Assembly: GCF_030166555.2 (NCBI RefSeq)
Contig: NZ_CP126461.2
Length of the DNA stretch: 64,000 nucleotides
Source: Acholeplasma laidlawii_A
GTDB taxonomy: Bacteria > Bacillota_I > Bacilli_A > Acholeplasmatales > Acholeplasmataceae
Direction: 5' to 3' (one strand)
Position 1 is the stretch's first letter. Every line of letters starts with the position of its first letter. This document shows, piece by piece, positions 28,727 through 38,037 of the stretch. The translations under genes were made by a program, and so were the position numbers. Below the pieces are notes generated by a model that saw nothing but the letters and a program-made list of their open reading frames with translations, made no database searches and was not told the DNA's origin.

Positions 28727-29380
28727 TTACTTATTATAATAAATTACTGGACTTGGTTCATAATTTTTTAAATCAACTTCAATAGATTCTATTACTACTT
28801 TGGATAATGGTTCATCATTGTAATTTGTATTTAGTCTCTCGAGTTGGTTTAAGACACTAAAACCACTTATGATTCCACCAAATGATGCGTATGCACCATC
28901 TAAGTGCGGTGAAGTGGATGTCATCATGAAAAATTGTGATGTAGCACTATTTTTATCACTGGTTCTAGCCATTGATAGCACACCATAAGTATGTTTTAAA
29001 TTATTCGTAAACCCATTTGAACCGAATTCACCACGAATTGGTGATTTTGTATCCTTGACCATTCCACCTTGAACCATAAAATCTTTGATAATTCTATGAA
29101 AGCTACTATCACTAAACTGATCATCTAATATATAATCAATAAAATTATTGACTGTATTTGGTGCAACACTAGGAAATAATTGTGCCTTAATCACTCCAAA
29201 ATCTTTAACTTTAATAGTAATTACAGGATTTTCTTCATGAATATAAGTAAAATACCCTAAATCCTCTAATTTAACATTTGTTTCTTCAACATTATCTGTT
29301 TCATCAGTTGCTTTATTTTCACAACCTACCAATATAAAAACACTAAATAATATAAGAATTGATAATACTAACTTATTCAT
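28727..29380 (-). CDS. Cyclophilin-type peptidyl-prolyl isomerase lipoprotein
   Basis: A 217-residue lipoprotein: signal peptide and lipobox LVGC at residues 17-20, a short acidic linker, then a cyclophilin domain. Core motifs are present (SSFHRIIKDFMVQGG, TSQFFMMTS, HLDGAYASFG), including the Arg and Phe of the active site. Unusually for the bacterial family it is exported and anchored outside the membrane, where it would fold secreted or surface proteins. The terminator at 28695-28722 follows the stop by only a few bases. Standalone gene. Confidence 0.9.
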   Translation of the reverse strand: MNKLVLSILILFSVFILVGCENKATDETDNVEETNVKLEDLGYFTYIHEENPVITIKVKDFGVIKAQLFPSVAPNTVNNFIDYILDDQFSDSSFHRIIKDFMVQGGMVKDTKSPIRGEFGSNGFTNNLKHTYGVLSMARTSDKNSATSQFFMMTSTSPHLDGAYASFGGIISGFSVLNQLERLNTNYNDEPLSKVVIESIEVDLKNYEPSPVIYYNK

Positions 29381-29560
29381 CTATACTTTACCTCTACCAA
29401 ATTTCTCTAAGAAAGATTATAACACGCTCTAGTTATATTACCAAGTATAAATATTTAATAGTTTATTGATACATCACATGATGGATCATAGAAAAAATAG
29501 CGAATCCAGATAGATTAAGTAATTTGTATTATACTTACCATTCAAACCATGTATTCTATG

Positions 29561-29794
29561 TTAATCTTTATCTAAATCGATAACAGGTGTAATTATAAAT
29601 TTACAAGACCTACAATAAAAGGATACAGCCTTTTTTCTGGTCAAAAATGGAGTTTTTGTAATCATAATGCTGTATTGAGGTCTACCAAAAATTGTAAGCG
29701 GCATCATTTCATTCTTAGGAAGCCACATGATAGGCATTCTATCAGTAAATATGTAGCCTTCTTTCATAGTACTTAAACATTTAGGACATTCCAT
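29561..29794 (-). CDS. Small zinc-ribbon-like protein, unknown function
   Basis: A 77-residue protein with two Cys pairs, CPKC at the N-terminus (residues 3-6) and CRSC near the C-terminus, the usual four ligands of a zinc ribbon. The middle is hydrophobic and basic. It resembles the short PF20097-like (DUF6487) proteins that are common in Firmicutes and have no known role. AAGGAAGATGA upstream gives a weak ribosome site. The 180-base gap to the cyclophilin gene shows nothing else I can assign. Confidence 0.65.
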   Translation of the reverse strand: MECPKCLSTMKEGYIFTDRMPIMWLPKNEMMPLTIFGRPQYSIMITKTPFLTRKKAVSFYCRSCKFIITPVIDLDKD

Positions 29795-29941
29795 AGTTCA
29801 TCTTCCTTTTATTATGTATTTGATTGTTTTTATGATAACTTTGTACTTTAATCACATTATATCATGAACATTGGTTCAAATACTTCATAGTTCTAAGTAA
29901 AAGATATTATAATTAAAACATAATTAAAAAGAGGTGTAGTT

Positions 29942-30151
29942 ATGGATAAAGAACTAAAGTATATGATAATAACTGTTGAAACTTATCCCTTTGGTTTCGA
30001 TATTAAGCATTTTTATTTACCAGTCATGAGCCATGTTCAAATTGGTGATGTGATAAAAAGTGTACATGGTCATAGATATAAAATCATTGACGGTAAAACT
30101 CAATTATCTATGACAGATATTGATACAAATTTATATATACCATTTGAATAA
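29942..30151 (+). CDS. Small unknown protein
   Basis: A 69-residue cytoplasmic protein with an AAGAGGTG ribosome site before the ATG. The sequence alternates beta-type stretches (YMIITVETYPFGFDI; IGDVIKSVHGHRYKII), suggesting a small beta-barrel, but I do not recognise the family. It lies 24 bases upstream of the membrane-protein gene at 30176 on the same strand, so the two probably form one transcript. Confidence 0.65.
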   Translation: MDKELKYMIITVETYPFGFDIKHFYLPVMSHVQIGDVIKSVHGHRYKIIDGKTQLSMTDIDTNLYIPFE

Positions 30152-30175
30152 TCTATTATACATGGAGGAACCAAT

Positions 30176-30748
30176 ATGAAAAAAACGTTAATTAGTCTTT
30201 ATTTAATCTTTTGTCTTTATACACTGTTTCATCTTATATTCAACTTTAAAAATCAAGGTGTTCTTGAAAGTATTTTTTTATTAGAAGTTGATCCTCTGGT
30301 CCTTGCAGTATTTAACTTATTAGGTTTATTTCCATTAGCCTTTTTAACTTTAGCACTATCTACAAACAAATTAAAAACATTGGACTTCGCATTACTCTTC
30401 TCAGGGTTTATGTTAGGTGGGTTTGTAAGTACTATTTATTTTATACGCGCTTCAAAGCCTACTTTTAAACCTATCAAGTGGAATCAAGTAATCTTTATAC
30501 TAGGTACTATCATCACAGCTATTACAATTCTAAGTGGACTAACATTTGGTAGTATAACAACTTATATTGAACTATTTAAAAATGATACCTTTATACATAT
30601 TATGACTCTTGATTTTATCTTTATGACGTTAATTAGCCCGTTATTGTTAAAACCAATTTCAAAATACTATGTATTTGGATTAATACCCATTATAGGTATA
30701 TTTACAACATTGATTTTAGAACAAAATAAAAAGTCTGTAAAGAATTAA
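30176..30748 (+). CDS. Polytopic membrane protein, unknown function
   Basis: A 190-residue protein with about six hydrophobic helices and short basic loops; no enzyme or transport motif is visible. GGAGG lies seven bases before the ATG. It follows the small gene at 29942 closely. The nearest terminator on the plus strand is at 30936-30967. The gap between holds only a short minus-strand frame with AAGGAGG upstream of a TTG (30748-30810), which looks like a decayed gene start. Confidence 0.65.
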   Translation: MKKTLISLYLIFCLYTLFHLIFNFKNQGVLESIFLLEVDPLVLAVFNLLGLFPLAFLTLALSTNKLKTLDFALLFSGFMLGGFVSTIYFIRASKPTFKPIKWNQVIFILGTIITAITILSGLTFGSITTYIELFKNDTFIHIMTLDFIFMTLISPLLLKPISKYYVFGLIPIIGIFTTLILEQNKKSVKN

Positions 30749-30935
30749 TATTCTTCAGAGACTTTATCGATCTTTGGGTGTTTTTTGATTTCCAATTGAC
30801 TAAATACCTCCTTAAAATAGTCTTACTTAACGATCTAATGGTACTTTTATATCTATAGATAGTGGTAGCTTAAATTGTTTTTAAGTTCATATAATATTGG
30901 TCTCATTCTTTACTAAACATATTGTAATTGTGCCA

Positions 30936-30967
30936 AAAAAGCACTCTGGAATGCCAGGGTGCTTTTT
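30936..30967. terminator. Strong bidirectional terminator
   Basis: AAAAAGCACTCTGG (36-49 of this block) pairs with CCAGGGTGCTTTTT around the loop AATG; nine paired bases plus five A-T pairs, then a long T run on the plus strand. It lies between the plus-strand membrane gene and the opposing TrmB-like gene. Confidence 0.85.
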
Positions 30968-30998
30968 ATTTTTTTTAAGACTGTATTAATTTATTTCT

Positions 30999-31808
30999 TT
31001 ACTTTTCCTTTTTTTTAAGTATTTCTTTACCTAATTTTTCAGCTTTTGTGTGTATTGCTAAATCAGGATATGTTTCAAATAAACTCTTATTCAATATATG
31101 TTTCAACTTAATTAAATATATATCATGATGTATATGTTCAGAAACAATACTAATCATCAAATGATTTTGAGTTGAAGTTGCTTGCCATTCCTCTCTAAAG
31201 GGGTCATAATTGGCCACTAAAACACTTTTTAAATCACTTACGAGCATTAAGCGGTTGGACTCTTTATTCTCATTTTGGTGACTATATATAAACACATTAG
31301 GTTTACTGTAATTTGTTTTAGCAAAACTAAATACATGCACGTCCACACCTTTTCTATTTAGAAAGTCAAATGCATCATCGAATAAATCTAAATTTAAATC
31401 CGTATTCATGTAGACTTCTTGTCTTGATTCGTAAAGTAACGTCCTTGCTTTTCCAATAATTGCATCAAATCCATTCATATTAAAATAAGGCGTCTTTATT
31501 GGCTGAATCTTTATCTGATTAAGCTGTCTTCTTAATTGTTGCATATGTTCTTGATGTTTAAACTCTAAGATGCTTAAAAGATCATTAGGATCTTGACTAT
31601 AATAAAGTTCTTTACTCCCACTTTCAAGCAAGAGTACACCTTCTTTATGCATTTTATCAATGATGCCATAAATGGAAGATCTGGATAAACGAATGTTTTT
31701 AGCAATTTCATATACAGTTTGTCCTGGATTTTCTAGTAAAAAAACATAAATCATAGACTCATTTTCAGTGAAATATACAGACTTTAGTAATTCAATGGTA
31801 TCTTTCAT
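30999..31808 (-). CDS. TrmB-family transcriptional regulator
   Basis: A 269-residue regulator with an N-terminal winged helix (ESMIYVFLLENPGQTVYEIAKN, then LSRSSIYGIIDKMHKEGVL) and, after a coiled segment at about 85-100, a C-terminal domain resembling the TrmB sugar-binding/PLD-like domain. TrmB proteins sense sugars or metabolites in archaea and many Firmicutes. It stands alone; no obvious target gene is next to it. A 38-base gap with AACGTT-containing repeats precedes its start. Confidence 0.8.
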   Translation of the reverse strand: MKDTIELLKSVYFTENESMIYVFLLENPGQTVYEIAKNIRLSRSSIYGIIDKMHKEGVLLLESGSKELYYSQDPNDLLSILEFKHQEHMQQLRRQLNQIKIQPIKTPYFNMNGFDAIIGKARTLLYESRQEVYMNTDLNLDLFDDAFDFLNRKGVDVHVFSFAKTNYSKPNVFIYSHQNENKESNRLMLVSDLKSVLVANYDPFREEWQATSTQNHLMISIVSEHIHHDIYLIKLKHILNKSLFETYPDLAIHTKAEKLGKEILKKKEK

Positions 31809-31940
31809 GTAAATATCTCCTAATCGAAATAAACGTTGTCTATATTATACAACGTTTATTTTACAACTGACTTAAAAACACTAAATTATAAAAAAACTTA
31901 AGGTGTTTAGCCGTTTTTGACTATTACCTTAAGTTTTTTA

Positions 31941-32192
31941 TTAAATACTCTTTATAAGTAATTTTAGCGCTTCATCAATGCCTTCTAAATCAACATTATT
32001 AATTTCTTCTATTTTTTGAACTAAATTGGATGTTGTAATCAAACCAATAACACGGTCTACACTGGATCGTACCGCTTTGAGTTGTGTCACTATATCTTCA
32101 CAACTTGCTTGATTGTCGATAAGTTTAAGTACACCATTAACTTGTCCCTGTGTTCTTTTCAGTCGATTTACAATCGTAATATCACATTTCAT
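31941..32192 (-). CDS. CsoR/CstR-like repressor lacking the second sensor Cys
   Basis: An 83-residue all-helical DUF156 protein. Numbering from MKCDIT, Cys31 (NQASCEDI) matches the first sensor Cys of CsoR/CstR, but position 60, where CstR has its second Cys, is Lys (NLVQKIEE), and the CsoR His is also absent. CstR represses rhodanese/CoA-disulfide operons and is released by persulfides. The chosen ATG has GGAGATG seven bases upstream and overlaps the rhodanese stop by 11 bases. It closes a sulfur operon whose promoter carries a CsoR-type dyad. Confidence 0.85.
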   Translation of the reverse strand: MKCDITIVNRLKRTQGQVNGVLKLIDNQASCEDIVTQLKAVRSSVDRVIGLITTSNLVQKIEEINNVDLEGIDEALKLLIKSI

Positions 32193-32487
32193 ATAATACA
32201 TCTCCATTATATGCACTCATTCCACCTAATACATTCGTAATCTTATAACCTTGTTGAGCTAAGAAATTTGATGCAACCTGACTTCTTGAACCACTCCAAC
32301 AAACAACATAATAGTGGTCCTTTTTATTCAGTTTTCCTAAATGATTACCAAATTCTGATAAAGGCATATGAATCATATTTTTAATATATCCCATACTCAT
32401 TTCACTTTTTTCTCTTACATCAATAACTTTAACTTGATCTTTTCTTACTAATATTTCTAACTCTTGAGCCATGATTGTTTGATACAT
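32182..32487 (-). CDS. Single-domain rhodanese (sulfurtransferase)
   Basis: A 101-residue rhodanese domain with DVREKSEM near the N-terminus and the active-site loop VCWSGSRS, whose Cys carries the persulfide. AAGGAGG lies nine bases before the ATG at 32487. It starts one base before the reductase stop and overlaps the repressor start, so the operon is tightly coupled. Expected role: moving sulfane sulfur between low-molecular thiols in the cytoplasm. Confidence 0.88.
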   Translation of the reverse strand: MYQTIMAQELEILVRKDQVKVIDVREKSEMSMGYIKNMIHMPLSEFGNHLGKLNKKDHYYVVCWSGSRSQVASNFLAQQGYKITNVLGGMSAYNGDVLYEM

Positions 32488-32488
32488 G

Positions 32489-34121
32489 TTATTTAACCTC
32501 CTTTTGAGTATTACTATAGATACTATAAGAACCATCTAGGTTATAACAATCATAACCTAATGGCCGTAAAATTTGTTCTGCATTGTAACTTCTTGTACCA
32601 CTTTGACAGTATAGTACTATTTTTTTATCTTTAGGTATTTCATCTAATCTTGAACGTAATTCATCGATCGGGATGTTTAATGCACCTTTTATCTTACCTA
32701 AACTTCTTACTTCTGATGAATTTCTAACATCAACAAAGAAAGCACCTTCTTCAATGAGCGCATCAACTTGGTGCCATTGAACAGTCTTAGATAGACCTAA
32801 AATAACATTTTGACTTACATAGCCTGCTAAATTCACAATATCTTTAGCACTACCAAATGGTGGTGCATATGTAAACTCTAATTCTTGTAACTCAGTAACT
32901 TTTAAGCCGGATTTTATTGCTGTTGCAATAATATCAATACGCTTGTCCACGCCTTTTTTACCAACTGCTTGTGCCCCAAGTATCTTTTGGGTTTTCGGAT
33001 CAAAGATTACTTTTAGGTTAATTGATGTAGCACCTGGATAATAGCCTGCATGATCGTTTGCTAATAAATGTATAACTTCATAATTTTTATTAACTAATTG
33101 TTTTTCATTTAAGCCGGTGGAGGCAAAAGTTTGATCAAATAAGCGCACAATCGAGGTACCTAATGTACCTTGATATTTCACATCAAGTCCATTTAATATA
33201 TCAGCTAGTTGACGTCCTTGACGATTTGCAGGACTTGCTAGAGGTATTAAAGTATCTTCGTTTGTAATAAAGTTTTTAACGATGATTGCATCACCCACAG
33301 CATAAATGTCTTTAACGGAAGTTTCAAAATATTCATCAACTTTGATACCATTTCTCATACCAACTTCAATACCTGCTTGAACAGCTAGACCCGATTCGGG
33401 CACTACGCCAATGGAACTAATAATGAAATCTGCATGTAACTCTAAATCATCAAAGATTAGTTTATTATCTCTAATCTCTAATAAGTCTTTAGAGGTATAA
33501 ACATCAATACCATTGTTTTCTAATTCCAACTTAGCAAATTGACTCATTTCAAAGTCAAGTGGTGTTAGTACTTGGTTAGCTCTTTCAATAATCGATACAT
33601 CAAGCCCTAATTTCTTTAGGTTTTCAGCAACTTCTAACCCGATGAATCCAGCACCAATAATCGCAACTTTTTTAGGATTATTCGTATGAATATAATTCAT
33701 AATATAATCTAAATCCGGTATATTTCTAAGTGTAAAGTATGGAATTGTGTCCATGCCTTTTACTTGAGGAATGATTGGTTTTGCGCCTGTTGAAATAACT
33801 AGTTTATCATATGGATAAGTACTTTCTACACCATCATTTTTTTACAATAACATGTTTATTATTAGGATCAATTTTAACTACTTCATGATTTTGTTTGATT
33901 ATAAGATTAAATCTATCCATCAACATTGTATCTTTAGCAACTAAAAGTTTATCTCTACTATCTATTTCACCTGAAATATAGTAAGGTAAACCACAGTTAG
34001 CAAAGGATACAAATGGACCCTTTTCAAATATGGTGATATCATCTGTCTGATTTAGTCTGCGATATCTTGTTGCAAAACTCATACCACCAGCCACGCCACC
34101 TATAACTACTATTTTCTTCAT
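32489..34121 (-). pseudogene. CoA-disulfide reductase-rhodanese fusion, split by one extra A
   Basis: Two adjacent frames together encode a 543-residue FAD protein. The first (start 34121) has the FAD motif VIGGVAGGMSFA and active-site Cys43 in SFANCGLPYY and stops after VIVKK. Removing one base from the A7 run at 33837-33843 joins it to DGVESTYPYDKLVISTG and the rest: NADH motif IIGAGFIGLE, dimer domain, and C-terminal rhodanese with YCQSGTRS. CoADR-RHD proteins reduce CoA disulfide or persulfide. The break may be a real mutation, slippage-controlled or an assembly error. The ends and neighbours are intact. Confidence 0.85.
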
Positions 34122-34125
34122 AAAA

Positions 34126-34404
34126 TCACCCCTTTGTGTAATATTTAAGCATGCCGCCTTTAATGTTTACTGCATCGACACCATTTTTCTTTAAAATTCT
34201 TACTGCCATTCTACTTCTCATACCGGATTGACATGTTACAAATACTTTTTTATCTGTTTTGTATTTAGATATCTGTCCTAATGGTATATTTTTAGCACCT
34301 TTATGATTAAAGGATTGAAATTCATATGGTTCTCTTACATCGATGACAATATCTGTATCTTTAATATCACGCCATGAAACGGAATTTGATTTGAAAAAAA
34401 ACAT
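34126..34404 (-). CDS. Single-domain rhodanese, first gene of the sulfur operon
   Basis: A 92-residue rhodanese: IDVREPYEFQ, then the Cys loop VTCQSGMRSR and the closing helix with VNIKGGMLKY. TAAGGAGA precedes the ATG. It begins the operon four bases ahead of the CoA-disulfide reductase and lies directly behind the ATACCC/GGGTAT operator, so it should be induced together with the reductase, the second rhodanese and the repressor. Confidence 0.88.
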   Translation of the reverse strand: MFFFKSNSVSWRDIKDTDIVIDVREPYEFQSFNHKGAKNIPLGQISKYKTDKKVFVTCQSGMRSRMAVRILKKNGVDAVNIKGGMLKYYTKG

Positions 34405-34443
34405 TTTATATTCTCCTTATATGATTAAATATCCTCATTAAAA

Positions 34444-34459
34444 ATACCCCATCGGGTAT
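34444..34459. promoter_or_regulatory. CsoR/CstR-type operator of the sulfur operon
   Basis: ATACCC-CATC-GGGTAT is a perfect 6-bp dyad with a four-base centre, 40 bases upstream of the first rhodanese gene. GC-centred ATACCC/GGGTAT halves are the known form of CsoR and CstR operators, and a CsoR/CstR-like gene closes this operon. Confidence 0.75.
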
Positions 34460-34563
34460 ACTTACACTATTCTATTACAACACATATGTTTAGTCAAGAA
34501 TACGAACTCACACATTTTAAATTTGCTAAATATTCACATATTTTATATCTTTGATTTAATAAT

Positions 34564-34597
34564 AAAAAAACAACCTAATCAACTTAGATTGTTTTTA
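34564..34597. terminator. Terminator after the thioredoxin-like gene
   Basis: Arms at 34568-34578 and 34584-34594 pair with one mismatch (AAACAA/TTGTTT outer part), with A- and T-runs on either side. It ends the ArsR-permease-thioredoxin transcript on the minus strand. Confidence 0.6.
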
Positions 34598-34625
34598 CGT
34601 ATAGTATGAGATTTATTATCCTAAA

Positions 34626-34868
34626 CTATGTTTTATGTTTGTTTATGAATTCAGCAATTTGGTCAACTGATAAAAGTTTTCCGGATGATACAACTTTTCC
34701 ATCAATGACTAAGCCTGGAGTCGCCATAACCCCTAATTGAAGAATTTCATTGGTGTCAGAAATTTGTTCAACACTTTCTTCTATACCGCATTTCTTAGCA
34801 GCATCAATCGTATTTTGATAGTTTTGCATAGATTTTTTGCAGCAACCACCAAGTGCTTGTATTTTCAT
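34626..34868 (-). CDS. Small thioredoxin-fold protein of the permease operon
   Basis: An 80-residue glutaredoxin-like protein of the TM0996/MTH895 type. The usual GCxxC-like site appears as GGCCKKS (Cys9-Cys10), with another Cys at about residue 27; the cis-Pro loop is MATPGLVIDGKVV. GGAGGAAG precedes the ATG at 34868. It follows the permease gene by 15 bases. Such proteins are regularly encoded with this permease family and probably supply thiols for handling a metalloid or heavy metal. Confidence 0.82.
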   Translation of the reverse strand: MKIQALGGCCKKSMQNYQNTIDAAKKCGIEESVEQISDTNEILQLGVMATPGLVIDGKVVSSGKLLSVDQIAEFINKHKT

Positions 34869-34883
34869 GTTTACTTCCTCCAT

Positions 34884-35894
34884 TTACAAGAATATGTATC
34901 CTATAAAATTAAATAAATAACCAATAACTATGATACCTACCATTACAATAACTATGAACCAAACTAATAGTTTAGTCTTCACTACACGTTTAAGCATAAT
35001 AAGTGATGGAATAGATAGTGTCGTAACGCTCATCATAAATGCTAATATGGTACCTAAACCTGCACCTTTATTATAAAGTGCTTCTGCAATTGGTATTGTT
35101 CCAAAAATATCTGCATAAATTGGTGCACCAACTAAGACAGCAAGTACAACAGAAAATGGATTGTCTTTTCCTAATACATTTTCAATCCATTCACCTGGTA
35201 TCCAGTTGTGTATTAGACTACCGATACCAACACCAATAACAATATACCAAAATACTTTTTTATAAGTATCTTTGACCTGATCGAGTGCATAAGTTATTCT
35301 ATCCTTAGTTGTCAAAGACTCTACTTCTAAATCTACATTATCACCATCAAAAACAAATCCTTCGATATATTGACCTAATCCAGTAACCTCAATCAATGAA
35401 CCACCAAAGACTGCAAGTACTAAACCAACAATAACATATGCAATAGCTATTTCAAATCCAAAAATGCTTGCAAGTAAGATAAGAGCACCTAAATCTACTA
35501 ACGGACTAGAGATAAGAAATGAAAATGTCACTCCACTAGATAACCCACCTCTTGTAAAGCCTATAAATATAGGAATAGACGAACAGGAACAAAACGGAGT
35601 AAGCGTACCTAATAAAGCACCTATTGTATTTGCTCTAATACCTTTAAATTTACCTAATATTTTTTTGGTACGCTCAGGTGGGAAAAATGATTGAATGTAT
35701 GAAACAATAAATATTAATACACATAATAAGATACCGATTTTAATGAAGTCATAGATGAAAAATTGTAAGGATAAACCCCATTTACCACCTGAAAACTCTA
35801 AACCAAATAAAAATTCAAGTAATGCTCCAATTAAACGATCCAGCCATTTCATAGCCAGTATTTCATTTGTTATAAAACCCAACACATCACTCAT
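34884..35894 (-). CDS. ArsP-type permease (DUF318/COG0701)
   Basis: A 336-residue permease with eight or more helices in two repeats. The family motif TLTPFCSCSSIPIFIGFTRG, with its Cys-x-Cys, and the second-repeat segment VGAPIYADIFGTIPIAEAL are present. ArsP proteins export trivalent organoarsenicals; other COG0701 members have unknown substrates. The start shares ATGA with the ArsR stop. Regulation by the upstream ArsR-family repressor and the operator at 36261-36296 is likely. Confidence 0.87.
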   Translation of the reverse strand: MSDVLGFITNEILAMKWLDRLIGALLEFLFGLEFSGGKWGLSLQFFIYDFIKIGILLCVLIFIVSYIQSFFPPERTKKILGKFKGIRANTIGALLGTLTPFCSCSSIPIFIGFTRGGLSSGVTFSFLISSPLVDLGALILLASIFGFEIAIAYVIVGLVLAVFGGSLIEVTGLGQYIEGFVFDGDNVDLEVESLTTKDRITYALDQVKDTYKKVFWYIVIGVGIGSLIHNWIPGEWIENVLGKDNPFSVVLAVLVGAPIYADIFGTIPIAEALYNKGAGLGTILAFMMSVTTLSIPSLIMLKRVVKTKLLVWFIVIVMVGIIVIGYLFNFIGYIFL

Positions 35895-36217
35895 TTGCGT
35901 AACTCTTTCCTTTTAGTTGGTATATGACAAATACAGTCTTCAGATTCAGTTACGATACCATTTATATATTCTATAAATTTATCGGTCATACTTGTGTTGA
36001 CTGAATACCTCATCCAAGAACCATCTTTAACGGCTTCTACTAGTCCTGACTCTGTTAACATTTTCATATGGTAACTTAAGGTAGACTGTGTAATGTGTAC
36101 ATTTTCTAGAATCTCACACGCACAAAGCGATCCACAAGATAACATATCCAAGATTTTTAATCTTGTTGGATCTCCCAAAGCTTTAATTACTGGTAAATAT
36201 GTTTGATATTGATTCAC
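35891..36217 (-). CDS. ArsR-family metalloregulatory repressor, GTG start
   Basis: A 108-residue winged-helix repressor. The GTG at 36217 has GAGGTG six bases upstream and gives the family N-terminus; ATGs further up lack a ribosome site. LGDPTRLKILDML and the recognition helix THSTLSYHMK-like segment (TQSTLSYHMKML) are clear. Candidate thiolate ligands are Cys32 and Cys34 in LCACEIL plus a C-terminal Cys pair (DCIC). It should repress the permease and thioredoxin genes until a metalloid binds. Confidence 0.9.
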   Translation of the reverse strand: MNQYQTYLPVIKALGDPTRLKILDMLSCGSLCACEILENVHITQSTLSYHMKMLTESGLVEAVKDGSWMRYSVNTSMTDKFIEYINGIVTESEDCICHIPTKRKELRK

Positions 36218-36260
36218 TTTTTTCACCTCTAAATATATATAATAAAAACACATTGGTAAC

Positions 36261-36296
36261 TATCGATATGATACTAGTTTACACCTTATATCGATA
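36261..36296. promoter_or_regulatory. Paired TATCGATA sites upstream of arsR
   Basis: TATCGATA occurs at 36261-36268 and again at 36289-36296, arranged as an inverted pair with flanking GGT...ACC. They lie 44 bases upstream of the ArsR start, where an autoregulated ArsR operator is expected. Confidence 0.55.
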
Positions 36297-36361
36297 ACCG
36301 TCAATATGTTTTGCAAAATATGATTTATTTTCTTATTTTTAATCACTATATGTAGAAACTA

Positions 36362-37165
36362 TTAGGCTGTAATATCTTTTTTCTTGTAAAAAAACCAAGA
36401 TAGTATTAAAGATATCCCGATGATGCCAATTGAAATCACTAAGTATAGTGGTTTTATCATTTGATCATTTACAATACTTACTGCATTAATAAACTCATAA
36501 GGTGAAATATATTTTAAATACTCAAATTCATCTGTTAGTTTACTTATTAGATCAAACACATACATGCCAATAACAAGACCTAATGCGATACTTAGTACTC
36601 TTCTAGACTTTGTAACAAACACACTTATTAAAAATGATATACTTGCAAAAATCATTTGGAGAACAAATGGTGCATAACTATATAAAAACCATATAGTCAT
36701 ATTTACATCACCATATATAACAAATGCAACCATTAATACAAGAGCAACCAAGCTATTTAATATAAGTAAATTTATAATAATGACAATAATTTTACCAAAA
36801 ACTATTTGTGTTCTACTAATCGGTTTACTTAGTAAGAACTCAATCGTCTTATCATCTTCTTCTTTACTTAATATACTACCACCTAATATCGCAGCATAAC
36901 TTCCACCAATTAAATTGACAAACAAGAATCCTTCAACACCAAACCAACCATAGAAAGTGCTCATATCTAGACCACCTTCACCGATGCCGAATATCTCTAA
37001 AAACTCAGGCGGATACATACTCAGAAATTCTTCTATATTAGAAAAGGCATCTTCAAATGCTGGAAATAACATAAGCATTAATGCTGCAGTACCTGCAACA
37101 ATTGCTGACCATAAGATTAAACTCTTAAAATTTCTTTTAAATTCAGTCATAATGAGTTTGTTCAT
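36362..37165 (-). CDS. ABC-2 type exporter permease
   Basis: A 267-residue membrane protein with six helices and the long N-terminal cytoplasmic/extracellular layout of ABC-2 permeases (GGSYAAILGGSILSKEEDDK followed by IEFLLSKPISRTQIVFGK). The start overlaps the ATPase stop by four bases, so the two form one exporter. Substrate unknown; such pairs export antibiotics, lipids or peptides. No regulator gene adjoins it. Confidence 0.86.
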   Translation of the reverse strand: MNKLIMTEFKRNFKSLILWSAIVAGTAALMLMLFPAFEDAFSNIEEFLSMYPPEFLEIFGIGEGGLDMSTFYGWFGVEGFLFVNLIGGSYAAILGGSILSKEEDDKTIEFLLSKPISRTQIVFGKIIVIIINLLILNSLVALVLMVAFVIYGDVNMTIWFLYSYAPFVLQMIFASISFLISVFVTKSRRVLSIALGLVIGMYVFDLISKLTDEFEYLKYISPYEFINAVSIVNDQMIKPLYLVISIGIIGISLILSWFFYKKKDITA

Positions 37166-38037
37166 GATATATCCTCCTTCTCATAAAAGTGCATAAATAT
37201 TTCTTCTAAGGTAGGTTCAGTAATGCTTAAATCCTCTATTTTAATCACACTTAATTGCTTAAGTAATTCATCTATAGAACCATTAAAAATAAATGAAATA
37301 TTACCATTTTGATGCTCTACTTGTAGCATTTGGTCAGTAATCTTTAGTGTTTCTTTACTTTTTATTTTCACTCTTTTTGACTTTGATTTCAATATACTTT
37401 CTGTAGTTTCAACCCGGACTAATCTGCCTTCTCTAATAATGCCTACTCTGTCACATATGCGTTCTACTTCACTCAAGTTATGGGATGAGAAGAAAATCGT
37501 TGTACCCTTTTTCTTTTCAGCATCTAGAATTTGAAAAAACTTATTTTGAATTAGTGGATCGAGTCCAGATGTAGGTTCATCTAGAATAAGTATCTTAGGC
37601 TTCGTTACAAGTGCAGTGACAATAGCGACTTTCTTTTTATTACCAAAAGATAAGTCCTCAATTTTTCTGTCCATATCTAAACTAAGCATTTCAACTAAAT
37701 GATCCATATAAACTTCATCTACTTGTCCATTAAAACTTGCAGCATATCTAATAAACCTTTTGACCGTCATATCTCCATAAAAGTTTACCTCACTAGGTAT
37801 ATAGCCAACTTGTTTTCTAATAGCTATGGTATCTTTTACAATATCTAAACCATCTACTTGTGCAAAACCACTTGTAGGATATATTAAATTTAACAAGGTT
37901 CTAACAGTTGTTGACTTACCAGCTCCATTGGGGCCAATAAACCCAAAAATCTCACCTGGATGAACCTCTAGTGAGACATCAATAATACCTCTTGAATTTT
38001 TATTATAATACTTTGTTAATTGTTCTAATTTAATCAT
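37162..38037 (-). CDS. ABC exporter ATPase
   Basis: A 291-residue ATP-binding subunit. Walker A GPNGAGKSTT, the LSFGNKKK signature in place of LSGGQ, Walker B ILILDEPTSGLDP and the switch His in FFSSHNLSEVE are present. The C-terminal 80 residues form the extra domain usual for drug or lantibiotic exporters. MIKLEQL at 38037 is the likely start; an upstream ATG would sit directly on the AAGG site. It is paired with the ABC-2 permease gene. Confidence 0.92.
   Translation of the reverse strand: MIKLEQLTKYYNKNSRGIIDVSLEVHPGEIFGFIGPNGAGKSTTVRTLLNLIYPTSGFAQVDGLDIVKDTIAIRKQVGYIPSEVNFYGDMTVKRFIRYAASFNGQVDEVYMDHLVEMLSLDMDRKIEDLSFGNKKKVAIVTALVTKPKILILDEPTSGLDPLIQNKFFQILDAEKKKGTTIFFSSHNLSEVERICDRVGIIREGRLVRVETTESILKSKSKRVKIKSKETLKITDQMLQVEHQNGNISFIFNGSIDELLKQLSVIKIEDLSITEPTLEEIFMHFYEKEDIS

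Noticed and set aside
30748..30810. Short minus-strand frame with AAGGAGG before TTG
   Set aside because: Only 16 codons and overlapped by the plus-strand gene end; listed as a possible decayed start in that entry.
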